Below, piece by piece: positions 15,837 through 24,038 of a stretch of DNA of 64,000 nt. The DNA lies in contig NZ_PVBN01000007.1 of assembly GCF_002968635.1 (NCBI RefSeq), positions 1 through 64,000 of the forward strand, read 5' to 3'. The notes below the pieces were generated by a model. It was not told the origin of the DNA. It made no database searches and was given only the letters and a program-made list of their open reading frames with translations. The translations under genes were made by a program, and so were the position numbers. The stretch comes from Neorhizobium alkalisoli (lineage in GTDB: Bacteria > Pseudomonadota > Alphaproteobacteria > Rhizobiales > Rhizobiaceae). The number at the start of each line of letters is the position of its first letter. Position 1 is the stretch's first letter.

Positions 15837-17804
15837 ATGAAGCTGGTCGATGCAAGGGTTCAAAACTTTCGTTCTGCGGAAGATACGGGGCAGTTTACGA
15901 TTGAAGGCGTTACCTGCCTTGTGGGAAAGAATGAGGCAGGGAAGAGCGCGGTGCTTCAGGCGCTTGCCGCATTGAATCCCCATACGGCTACACCGGTAGT
16001 CTTTGATAAGGAACGCGATTACCCCCGCAGATATTTGACCAGCTATGACTCACGTCATCCATCCGAGGATGCAGTCGTCATTTCAACAACTTGGGAGTTG
16101 GAGCAGGAGGAGATAGCAGTCGTAGAGGCCGAATTCGGTCAAGGATGTTTGTCAAACCATAGTGTGGGGATAGTCCGACGCTATGGTCATGATCCCGAGT
16201 GGTCGCCCGATATCAATTTTTCAATTGCGCTGGAGCATTTGTACACCAAGCATAAGTTGGACGCGTCTGAGCGCTCCCAAGTGAAGAAAGCCGAAACTTC
16301 GGATGCTCTTATTAAGCTCCTCAAAGAACTTGGGACATTGACCGACAAGCAGAAGGGTCTCCTGCAGGAACTTGAGAAATCGGGGAATATTACGGTCTCC
16401 GTTACAAAAATACTTGAAAAATATCTGCCCAAATTCATGTATTTTTCAAACTATGACCGAATGGACGGTGCAATTCAGATCGAATCCGTTTCTGCGATGG
16501 TGGCAGATAACTCTATCCAACGCGATGACAATCGCGGGAAGAAACTCTTTTATGAGTTTTTGAATTATGCCCATGTTCCTATTGAGGAAATCACAAAGGT
16601 CACAACATTTGAAACCTTTAATGCGAGGCTACAATCGGCTTCAAATACCATCACCGATCAGATTCTCGAGTATTGGACGCAAAATCCAGATTTGGCGGTG
16701 AATGTTGAAATTGACCCTGCTCGTCCAGGCGATCCTCCGCCGTACAACTCAGGCACCATTGCACGAGCACGAATCTATAATCAGCTCCATCGTGTGGATA
16801 CTCCTTTCTCTGAAAGGAGCACCGGGTTCGTATGGTTCTTCTCGTTCTTGGTGAAGTTTGCCCAAGTCAAGGATGAAGCACGGCCAGTGATATTGCTTCT
16901 AGATGAGCCGGGCCTAACCCTGCATGGGAAAGCGCAAGCTGATCTATTGCGCTTTTTTGACGAAAAACTCGCACCTCATCACCAGATTATCTATTCCACC
17001 CATTCCCCCTTCATGGTGGCGCCTGACCGGTTGATGGCCGCCCGGATTGTGGAAGACCACGTGAATATCGATCCCAGGTCGGGCCGACGGTCGCCGATTG
17101 GGACAAAGGTTCGAGAAGATGTGCTAGAAAGAGATCCGGATACTCTGTTTCCGCTCCAAGGCGCATTGGGGTATGAGATTTCGCAGACGTTGTTTGTTGG
17201 TAAAAACACGCTGCTTGTCGAAGGCCCCAGCGACATTCTTTACTTGCAGGCTCTTTCTGAGGAACTGAGGCAGCGAAAGCGGACGCATCTTGATCCGCGT
17301 TGGACGCTCTGCCCGTCAGGAGGGATCGGGAATATCCGACCGTTTATGTCCCTATTTGGCGGAAATTCTCTCAATGTCGCGGTGCTGTCTGACCATGGAG
17401 CAAATGAGAAGCGCAAGATCGAGGAACTCAGAAGGGCGGAGATTTTGAAGGCTGGCCACTTCTACTGTATCACCGAATTTGTCGATCAGCCGGAAGGTGA
17501 TATCGAAGATATTTTCCACCCAGAAATCTTTGTCGAAATTCTAAATGCTGCTTATGACGTGCCAAAGGGCAATTTAATAACAGTAGAATCGCTAGAAAAC
17601 GCTGATACGGCGACGCCCCGTCTTGTAAAGAAAGCGGAAGCTGTTTTTCGAACTATGCCATCTTCAGTGGCAGGGTTTGATCATTTTGCGCCCGCTGCTT
17701 GGCTTATCGGAAATATGGGGGTTTTAAAGGGTGATGCCTTGCCCGTCGAGGAAACCCTCGCTCGTGCCGAGAAGATATTCGCTACTTACAATAAGCTTCT
17801 CTAG
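15837..17804 (+). CDS. OLD-family ATP-dependent nuclease (stand-alone)
   Basis: The 655-residue protein combines an ABC/SMC-type ATPase with a C-terminal TOPRIM nuclease domain. Walker A is GKNEAGKS (residues 30-37) and Walker B is LLLDEPGLTLHG (Asp356). The ATPase ends in IYSTHSPFM. The TOPRIM glutamate is in LLVEGPSD (Glu462) and the next acidic motif is VLSDHG (Asp519). OLD proteins cleave DNA and act in phage defence, as with P2 Old, or as part of larger systems. The second Asp of the usual TOPRIM DxD is not seen in VLSDHG, so nuclease activity is uncertain. Low GC compared with flanks suggests acquisition. Confidence 0.88.
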   Translation: MKLVDARVQNFRSAEDTGQFTIEGVTCLVGKNEAGKSAVLQALAALNPHTATPVVFDKERDYPRRYLTSYDSRHPSEDAVVISTTWELEQEEIAVVEAEFGQGCLSNHSVGIVRRYGHDPEWSPDINFSIALEHLYTKHKLDASERSQVKKAETSDALIKLLKELGTLTDKQKGLLQELEKSGNITVSVTKILEKYLPKFMYFSNYDRMDGAIQIESVSAMVADNSIQRDDNRGKKLFYEFLNYAHVPIEEITKVTTFETFNARLQSASNTITDQILEYWTQNPDLAVNVEIDPARPGDPPPYNSGTIARARIYNQLHRVDTPFSERSTGFVWFFSFLVKFAQVKDEARPVILLLDEPGLTLHGKAQADLLRFFDEKLAPHHQIIYSTHSPFMVAPDRLMAARIVEDHVNIDPRSGRRSPIGTKVREDVLERDPDTLFPLQGALGYEISQTLFVGKNTLLVEGPSDILYLQALSEELRQRKRTHLDPRWTLCPSGGIGNIRPFMSLFGGNSLNVAVLSDHGANEKRKIEELRRAEILKAGHFYCITEFVDQPEGDIEDIFHPEIFVEILNAAYDVPKGNLITVESLENADTATPRLVKKAEAVFRTMPSSVAGFDHFAPAAWLIGNMGVLKGDALPVEETLARAEKIFATYNKLL

Positions 17805-17866
17805 ATGTCTTCCGGCACGGCAACCTCGCTTGCAAATTATAGGCATCGAATAGATCGATAAAAGGA

Positions 17867-19783
17867 TTAGGCATCGACGATCTGCCAACGGTGATTTTCT
17901 AACTCCTGTATTTGCGCAGCGGTTAACTGCGCTCGTCCGATCGCCAAGCAGAGAAGGTGCCGGGGGCGGCTGGAAGCGACATAGAGCTTTTTCATAAAGC
18001 TTGCGCGGATGGATTCGTTTGTCTTGGGATGGGCGGGATCAAAAATGGGGGCAGCTAGTGCCGGGTTCAAAATAAATGGAATCATCTCTTTGACGTCAAA
18101 GAGCTTTTGGTACTTCGTTTCGAGGACAAGTGTCGCATCATGGGTCTCGCCCTTGACTGAATGTATTGTTGATAACTGAACCTTGACCCCGTTTGTCCCC
18201 ACGAAGCAGTTTCCGGTGTCGGTTTCCTCTACGTGTGTAGGGGGCGGAGAAGGGTCAAACGAAAGAAGGTCCTTAACGACCGCTGAAGCGACGGAAATTC
18301 CCAGAATATCCGCAAGCTCTAGAACTTGGACCGCCCACGTCTCAGCAGTTGGTGGGACGCCCATTATCCAGGCTGCACACAACAGCTTAAATCGGTGTGC
18401 CGTCGATCTTTCATGGAGATGCGCCGCGAGGTTCAATCGGGAAGGTGGATAATCCTTTCCGCCTTTCCCACGCACCCTGACTCCGGAATGGCGTAACACA
18501 TCTGCAATCGCCTGCAGAAGAACTTGGTGATAGCGGTGTACATCACCTTTTAGGCATGCTGCGCAATAGGCAACAGCCTGACAGAGAGATGTTGGCGCAA
18601 ACGATTTGACATGATGCGTTCGGTCAAACTCTGGCCAATAGCTTCGTAGATTAAGCGGCGCTGCGGTCCCAGGCTTGTTTTCCGAGACCCCACCCACGGC
18701 TTTGATAATCTTACGACGCTCCGGATCGAGCTGACCGGCAATCGTAGTGAAACTCTCTAAAACCTGGGGAAGGGTGGCTCCATCGTACAGGATGACGGTA
18801 TTTTTGGGAGCATTAGGCAGCGGGGCGTAAGTGGTGGTGAGAGTAAGCTTTCTGTGGCTAAGGCCGGTGATGTGAGTGGCTACATCAGGTACAAAACGGT
18901 GACTTTCCGCAATAGGCAGCAAAACTGCGTTGTTATAGCTGGAATTTGGCTCCTCATTTCCCAAGTCGTCGAAAATGGACTGGTCAGGGTCTCCTAACCG
19001 CTGAATATGCCCGCCTTCGAAAATCAGATTAATCAGGTCGTCTTGGAATTTCTGGGCATCCTGCATTTCGTCTATCATCACAACAGGAAAGCGATGCCGC
19101 AGTATTTCGAGCACATGGGGATTTTCTGCCATGAGCTTACGCCCCAAGGCATACATTTCAGAATAGAAATAAGCGCCGGAAGCAACCAGTTTGGCCTTGG
19201 CGGCGATGAGATCCTTGTAGGAATCTGAATTCGAAAAGCCTGCAAACCCTGGAACATTGAGTACCATTGCATTATCGCGCCAAACGTAACGAAGCTCCGC
19301 CACTGATGTGAACTTTTTATCCAGGTAAGCCCGTGTCTTGGGTTTGGTCATTCGTCGCAGGCGCTCTTCGCAATACGCGTCATCAATGCGCGCCACGCTG
19401 CCGCCCTCTGAGCGGCAGGCCGGTAGAGCTAGAAAAGTGTTCACGAATTCCTGGATTGTACCGATGAAATGCGGGTACTTCTGAAGTTTGTGACCGCCGG
19501 GATGATGCCGTATCCGCTTAAGTATTTCGTCTCTGGCAACATTCGTGTGGGTGAGGACACAAATGCCCCGGAATGGATCCGGCCATTTTTGTATTAGGCA
19601 AAGAAGTTTGAGGCCGACAAGAGTTGTCTTGCCACTGCCGGGGCAGGCCTGAATGTCATGAAAATCTTTAATTGCCGCCCGCCGAGCAGCATCGAGAATT
19701 AGGGGAGGTTGGTCCGAATGGATTTTGTTGAGCGTCGAGATAACATCGTCAATATCCCCGTCAGAGATAGATATTTCAAACAT
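17867..19783 (-). CDS. UvrD/Rep-type helicase, GajB-like partner of the OLD nuclease
   Basis: This superfamily-1 helicase is 638 residues from Met at 19783, or 649 if an in-frame Met at 19816 is used. Visible motifs are Walker A ACPGSGKTT (about residues 46-54), Walker B VVMIDEMQDAQ, motif III-like GDPDQSIFDD, and the late motifs STIHSVKGETHDAT and LYVASSRPRHLL. The start overlaps the stop of the upstream OLD gene by 8 bp. A class-2 OLD nuclease followed by a UvrD-like helicase is the gene layout of Gabija (GajA-GajB), a phage-defence system. This helicase is longer than the usual GajB of about 500 residues. Confidence 0.88.
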   Translation of the reverse strand: MFEISISDGDIDDVISTLNKIHSDQPPLILDAARRAAIKDFHDIQACPGSGKTTLVGLKLLCLIQKWPDPFRGICVLTHTNVARDEILKRIRHHPGGHKLQKYPHFIGTIQEFVNTFLALPACRSEGGSVARIDDAYCEERLRRMTKPKTRAYLDKKFTSVAELRYVWRDNAMVLNVPGFAGFSNSDSYKDLIAAKAKLVASGAYFYSEMYALGRKLMAENPHVLEILRHRFPVVMIDEMQDAQKFQDDLINLIFEGGHIQRLGDPDQSIFDDLGNEEPNSSYNNAVLLPIAESHRFVPDVATHITGLSHRKLTLTTTYAPLPNAPKNTVILYDGATLPQVLESFTTIAGQLDPERRKIIKAVGGVSENKPGTAAPLNLRSYWPEFDRTHHVKSFAPTSLCQAVAYCAACLKGDVHRYHQVLLQAIADVLRHSGVRVRGKGGKDYPPSRLNLAAHLHERSTAHRFKLLCAAWIMGVPPTAETWAVQVLELADILGISVASAVVKDLLSFDPSPPPTHVEETDTGNCFVGTNGVKVQLSTIHSVKGETHDATLVLETKYQKLFDVKEMIPFILNPALAAPIFDPAHPKTNESIRASFMKKLYVASSRPRHLLCLAIGRAQLTAAQIQELENHRWQIVDA

Positions 19784-21737
19784 GCGCAGGTTCCGCCTCA
19801 TCACCTGCGGCGACAACCTTTTGGCCAGTTACAAAATCGATGGCCCGTAGCAGATAGGACGGCAGTTTTGCACGTAATGCAGTTTGCGCAGCTAGTTGAA
19901 GCGCCTGATTTGATGCATCGCGTGCTTCCGTTTGCTCTGCGGTTTCGCCTATCGCGGGCGGTGCCAGTACGGGCGTGAAATCCTTCTCAAGGCGCTGGCT
20001 GAGAGCATAGGCGGTTCTGGTTTTTCCGTTCTCGGCCACGATAGCGCCGAAAATTGCTATGGCGCGCTCCTCTGCATCAGCAGGCAAATCCGCAAAGGGT
20101 ACCGTGGGTTCTGGTATTGTGTCGTAAATTTCAGCGGCTAAGCCATGGCAGATCAAAGCGTATTCAAATGTCCAGACATCGGAAAGCTCGACCCGAACAT
20201 TTTGGCCGGCGGGTTTGTGTTTGTTATCCACCCAGGCTTTGCGTTTGGCAGCGTTGCCAATGTAGTAAGATTCCCAATACTGTTTGTTCTTCTCTTTCCA
20301 GACTTGGAAACCCGAGGGGTTGCCCGCGTCTAGTTTGGCCTTCTCGGGCCAAAGATCCAGATCTCTTAGGCAGACGACCTTAGTAGGCAACCATTTCGCT
20401 GAATGTGCTACGTCATCCAATCCTTTTTGCTGGAAGACCTTCGCAAATCGAGCGAAAGCAGTGCTGCCTACGTTCACAACGGATACGCCAAAGTCTTCTA
20501 AGGGGCAGCCAAGCAGTTTGGCTATGGTTGGTACTAGGATGTTCTCGCCATCGCCTTCGACAACGATTACTCCTCGTGCAAAAAACAAGTTCGCCTTCGT
20601 CACATCGAGAAATTTCTCCAGAAAGACGTAGTCGTTAGGATCGAGGGCCGTGGAGCCAGCTCGCATGGGGAATGCCTTCCCACCCGACATCACAATGATA
20701 TTCCCAAGAGGCGCCTTTGAAGCGAGATTTGGGCTGTGCGTCGTGAGCACGCTTTGCAACGGAGGCTTGCCCTCACCACCAAAATCCTCACGGATTGCTT
20801 TGAGAAACTTCATTTGGAGCTGAGGGTGGAGATGAGCCTCGGGCTCCTCAATGAGCAACAACGGGAAATCGTCGTGCTCTTGTTCGAGCAAGAGTAATTC
20901 AGTCGCCATAAAGAGCAGGTTGCTGTACCCAAGTCCCTGATTGCGATCGCTCTGATCGATAAGGAGCTGGAGGCGTTCGAGAATGCTCCGGAACATCTGC
21001 TTGCGTGCAACCGGGCTTAGTTTCGCAAGGTCCGTGCCGCCGACAATTTCAATAATAGGATCTAGCGGGTTGCCGCTAAAATCCAAGCCCTGCAACTGGC
21101 GTTTAATCCGGCTGAGACTGGCTTCAATTCCCGCATTGGCGATTATATGGCCATTTGCGTCGATGAGAGCTTGAAGCAGATTGTCAATGACACCAGCTTC
21201 GCGGAAACGGTCTGATGCTTGTAGCACTTGGGCCAAGCGAGAGCCCCGACCTCCCATCAGTTCTGCTTCGGCATCCCGCAACGGGCGGAGGTAGGTCGCA
21301 GCCAGATAATCACGCACCTCCCGCTCAATACTTGGGCCTTCACCTGTGGCGCCGGAACGAACGTCCGTGCGGATGAAGCGATTGCCTCGTATCAGTTGAT
21401 CTGTCTGCTCGGCTTGGAAGTTGAGATACAAAACCGAGCGCTTCGTACCTGCTATTTCCTCGTGGGTAAGGTGTTCGACAAAAACCGCTGCCTGACGAGT
21501 GCTGATCTCTGCGAATTTCAGTTGGATCGAAAATTTCGTCTGGTCATGACGAAAATCGCTGTCTTGTATCCGGACCCAGTCTACCGAACGTGCGGTCAGC
21601 GCGTAGCGGATGGCATCAATCAAGGCGGTCTTGCCCGAGTTATTTTCTCCGACAATCAGATTGAGGCTCTTATCTAAATCGACCTTGAATTCATCGAATA
21701 TCCGGAAACCGGTGATCGTCACTGTTTGCAAATACAT
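19776..21737 (-). CDS. OLD-family nuclease, GajA-like (Gabija)
   Basis: The 653-residue protein has an N-terminal ATPase with Walker A GENNSGKT (residues 30-37), Walker B LLIEEPEAHLHP (294-305) and the switch histidine in LTTHSPN (331-337). The C-terminal TOPRIM domain shows VIVVEGDGEN (Glu394) and CLRDLDLW (Asp459, Asp461), so the acidic triad looks complete. In Gabija, GajA is a sequence-specific DNA nickase held off by nucleotides and works with GajB, the helicase encoded just downstream here. The two genes overlap by 8 bp. The assignment rests on domain order and gene pairing. Confidence 0.88.
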   Translation of the reverse strand: MYLQTVTITGFRIFDEFKVDLDKSLNLIVGENNSGKTALIDAIRYALTARSVDWVRIQDSDFRHDQTKFSIQLKFAEISTRQAAVFVEHLTHEEIAGTKRSVLYLNFQAEQTDQLIRGNRFIRTDVRSGATGEGPSIEREVRDYLAATYLRPLRDAEAELMGGRGSRLAQVLQASDRFREAGVIDNLLQALIDANGHIIANAGIEASLSRIKRQLQGLDFSGNPLDPIIEIVGGTDLAKLSPVARKQMFRSILERLQLLIDQSDRNQGLGYSNLLFMATELLLLEQEHDDFPLLLIEEPEAHLHPQLQMKFLKAIREDFGGEGKPPLQSVLTTHSPNLASKAPLGNIIVMSGGKAFPMRAGSTALDPNDYVFLEKFLDVTKANLFFARGVIVVEGDGENILVPTIAKLLGCPLEDFGVSVVNVGSTAFARFAKVFQQKGLDDVAHSAKWLPTKVVCLRDLDLWPEKAKLDAGNPSGFQVWKEKNKQYWESYYIGNAAKRKAWVDNKHKPAGQNVRVELSDVWTFEYALICHGLAAEIYDTIPEPTVPFADLPADAEERAIAIFGAIVAENGKTRTAYALSQRLEKDFTPVLAPPAIGETAEQTEARDASNQALQLAAQTALRAKLPSYLLRAIDFVTGQKVVAAGDEAEPAHV

Positions 21738-21940
21738 ACGGCTGAGTCCCTCTTAGGGTTGCAGCCTACCATCACCTAACATAGACGCCTAGTTGATCGG
21801 CCAGATGAAATTTGCCGTGGTTGTTGAGGCTTTGTGAGGTTCTGCGATAACTAATAGAGGACGAATAATCAGAGGGCTGGGCGGAATTATCCTGATAGGG
21901 TCACCGCTTCTCAGCAGTAGTGATCCAAACCACGCAAATC

Positions 21941-23431
21941 TTAGGTGGCTTTCGATGCTGAGGGTTTGTTGTCGCGTCGCGCGTCAATCAACACCACGTC
22001 CGGACTATCGGTCAACTTAAGGTCTTTCAAGATACCCCTGACCTTGGCCAACTCTGCCGCCGTAAAATAGATGATCGCCTTGATGCCCGATTTGGCGTCG
22101 CTGGCTTTCTGGTATATCTCGACCTGCTTTTCGAGATTCTTGGCCAGCTTCGAGTTTTTGGCGAGTTTCATCTCAACTAGCGTCTTTTCGGCTCCTCGGC
22201 TAATTTTGAAATCAACCGGACCTCGACCGTCGTTGGCTTCAGCTCCGAAATCGGACGGCGTCCCAAACCAGACCAGGCGATAAAGGACATGCAGATCCTT
22301 CTCGCGCTCAATAGGGACGCCCTTATCGTCGTAAAAGAACCGGTGCCCGCCCTTATTCTCGATGACGTCCTTCAGATAAGCAAGGCGGACGTGGGCTTCC
22401 TCGTAAGTCGATTTTCCGATCTCGTAAAACTTGGTGTCGGCAACCAGTAATGCCTGCAAGGCTCGCAGTTGCTCAATGAACATGTACTCGATCGCAAGAA
22501 CCTTTTCGGCGCTCACGTCCGACGCGTCATCGCCGTGCTGTTCCTTCAAACGAATGTAGTAGTCGATAATTTCGGGAAATTTTCGCATCGTTGCGACGGC
22601 AGCCTTCGCACGTTCTTTTTGGGTGGGCTCGGGCTGCTTCTTTCCGGGCTGTTTGGGGCGCCGTCTCAGCTCAGTTTCGAAGTAATTGAACACAGACGAC
22701 CGCAACTGCACATCGGGAATCGCTGTAGGGATGTTTTCAAAGCCATCTATCAGATCGTCCTTGTTGATCCAGTTTTCGTCACGAGTGAGCATGTCTTTGG
22801 GAGACAGAATGACATAATCGCCGTTGACCCAGGGAAGCTTATATTTGGCGCGTGACCAAGCTTGGGTCTGGTAGTTGAAGTGGGCTCGCTCAACCCATAC
22901 CTCCCGAACGGCACTGGGAGGTAGATGGGCGACGGCAAATGCCTCCGTGTATTTGCAGAGAAAATCTTTGATGAGGTTGGTGGTGAAGTCGCTGATGTTA
23001 TCGCGTCCGACACCGTCGGAAACCAGGCAAACCTTCTCTAGATGGCTACTTTCCGTGATCTGCTCTTCCCCGAAATTCGGGAAGATGACGTTGAGATTGG
23101 CGTGAAGGTTACGCGCGAAGTCCATTCCCAATCCGGCACCGCCGTTTCCGGAAACGGAAAAGCCCAACCAGTTCTGCTTAACCTCTTTAAAGCAGTACCA
23201 GTTGCGCAACTCGCCCTCGTTCACAGGGCCGGCAGAAGCTCGGTCACGCAGAAAAACAAGGTAGGTAATAATCGCCTCGTGAAGCTCGACGTATTCGGGT
23301 TTATCACTATGGAAAAGCAAAAAAGGATCAATGAAGAGCGGCAGGTCGTTAACAATTGAAATATTGAGAGCTCCGTATTCCTCAAATACTTCTGCATCGA
23401 CGCCGAAATAGTCGCTGATGAATGTTGCCAT
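21941..23431 (-). CDS. Large unknown protein with PD-(D/E)XK-like C-terminus
   Basis: The start at 23431 (MATFISDYFGVDAEVFEEYG) follows a good ribosome site and gives 496 residues. The N-terminal 200 residues (LPLFIDPFLLFHS, NWLGFSVSGNGGAGLG) are not recognised. The C-terminal part resembles a PD-(D/E)XK nuclease core: VDF (Asp407), then LVEMKLA (Glu420, Lys422), then a hydrophobic strand KAIIYFT. It lies 203 nt upstream of the GajA-like gene on the same strand, at the edge of the island. I infer a nuclease effector, either a separate system or a third component. Confidence 0.7.
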   Translation of the reverse strand: MATFISDYFGVDAEVFEEYGALNISIVNDLPLFIDPFLLFHSDKPEYVELHEAIITYLVFLRDRASAGPVNEGELRNWYCFKEVKQNWLGFSVSGNGGAGLGMDFARNLHANLNVIFPNFGEEQITESSHLEKVCLVSDGVGRDNISDFTTNLIKDFLCKYTEAFAVAHLPPSAVREVWVERAHFNYQTQAWSRAKYKLPWVNGDYVILSPKDMLTRDENWINKDDLIDGFENIPTAIPDVQLRSSVFNYFETELRRRPKQPGKKQPEPTQKERAKAAVATMRKFPEIIDYYIRLKEQHGDDASDVSAEKVLAIEYMFIEQLRALQALLVADTKFYEIGKSTYEEAHVRLAYLKDVIENKGGHRFFYDDKGVPIEREKDLHVLYRLVWFGTPSDFGAEANDGRGPVDFKISRGAEKTLVEMKLAKNSKLAKNLEKQVEIYQKASDAKSGIKAIIYFTAAELAKVRGILKDLKLTDSPDVVLIDARRDNKPSASKAT

Positions 23432-23630
23432 GAATTCCCCTTCCCATTCTAGAGTACAGGTGAAGTCAGGCCATAACAACAGGTTGCATAAAGATCATAC
23501 TCTTCTCCACAGTTGAGAGAGGTGTATGTCGGTCAGTCGTTTAATTGCAGAATTCCAAGTTAGCACGAAATTTAGCACAAAAAAATTCTGTATCGAAATT
23601 ATATAAACATTACAGCTAGATACGGGGGTA

Positions 23631-23684
23631 CTCGTCAGGCTCATAACCTGAAGGCCGCAGGTTCAAATCCTGCCCCCGCAACCA
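23631..23684 (+). tRNA. 3' fragment of initiator tRNA-Met(CAU); right attachment site
   Basis: The 54 nt match the initiator tRNA-Met from the end of the D-loop through the anticodon arm (caggctcataacctg), T-arm (gcaggttcaaatcctgc) and acceptor tail with encoded CCA. The 5' acceptor strand and D-arm are absent, so it cannot be a functional tRNA. Such a 3' duplicate is what site-specific integration into a tRNA gene leaves at the far end of an island. The functional gene should lie left of the window. Confidence 0.88.
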
Positions 23685-23702
23685 GTTCAAACATAAATCA
23701 AT

Positions 23703-23732
23703 AACCGCTCCCATCTGATGGGGGCGGTTTTT
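23703..23732 (+). terminator. Terminator downstream of the tRNA fragment
   Basis: A stem, aaccgctcccatc pairing with tgggggcggtt (one G-T type mismatch), is followed by TTTT. It sits about 20 nt after the CCA of the tRNA fragment, as expected for the original tRNA terminator carried along with attR or marking flanking DNA. Confidence 0.7.
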
Positions 23733-24038
23733 GCGTTTAAAAGGCACAAAACGGCAGGATGTGGACTGCCATGACCCTCTATAGAAGCGTTGGATCTGTT
23801 CCGCCAAATATCCAGCACCATCAAAGAGGCTCCTGCATTCGTCGATCGGGAAGCTGACCGACATTCCAGATTTTCGTTCGCCAAGATTCGTCACATCATA
23901 TTATTTCTAATGCAGGCGTACGTAGCGCTTGTGCCTGCCAGGCATGGACATCTGTGTTTGCCGGGTATTTCGGTTGTCGTTCACTGCTTGCAACTCGCCC
24001 CGATTACTTCAACCTGATGGCACGGTTGCCACAAGATG

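Larger units (their letters stand above)
1..23684. mobile_element. Genomic island, right part, probably integrated at an initiator tRNA-Met gene
   Basis: The stretch combines a relaxase, a coupling protein, an orphan methyltransferase, a resolvase, many unrecognised genes and defence-type genes, and it ends exactly in a 3' fragment of an initiator tRNA-Met gene at 23631-23684. No mating-pair formation (T4SS) genes are visible, so within the window it looks like a mobilisable rather than a self-transmissible element. No tyrosine integrase is present; it would have to lie left of position 1, as would the intact tRNA gene. The left boundary is not in the window, and several elements could be nested here. 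Confidence 0.65.

Noticed and set aside
13532..17804. Assignment to PARIS or another named two-gene OLD system
   Set aside because: PARIS pairs an ATPase with a separate DUF4435 protein. Here the TOPRIM domain is fused to the ATPase and no DUF4435 protein is present.
23616..23894. Leftward frame of 92 codons ending in a GQDLNLRPSGYEPDEYP-like tail
   Set aside because: This tail is the well-known spurious translation of the antisense strand of a tRNA gene, here the tRNA-Met fragment. It is not a protein.
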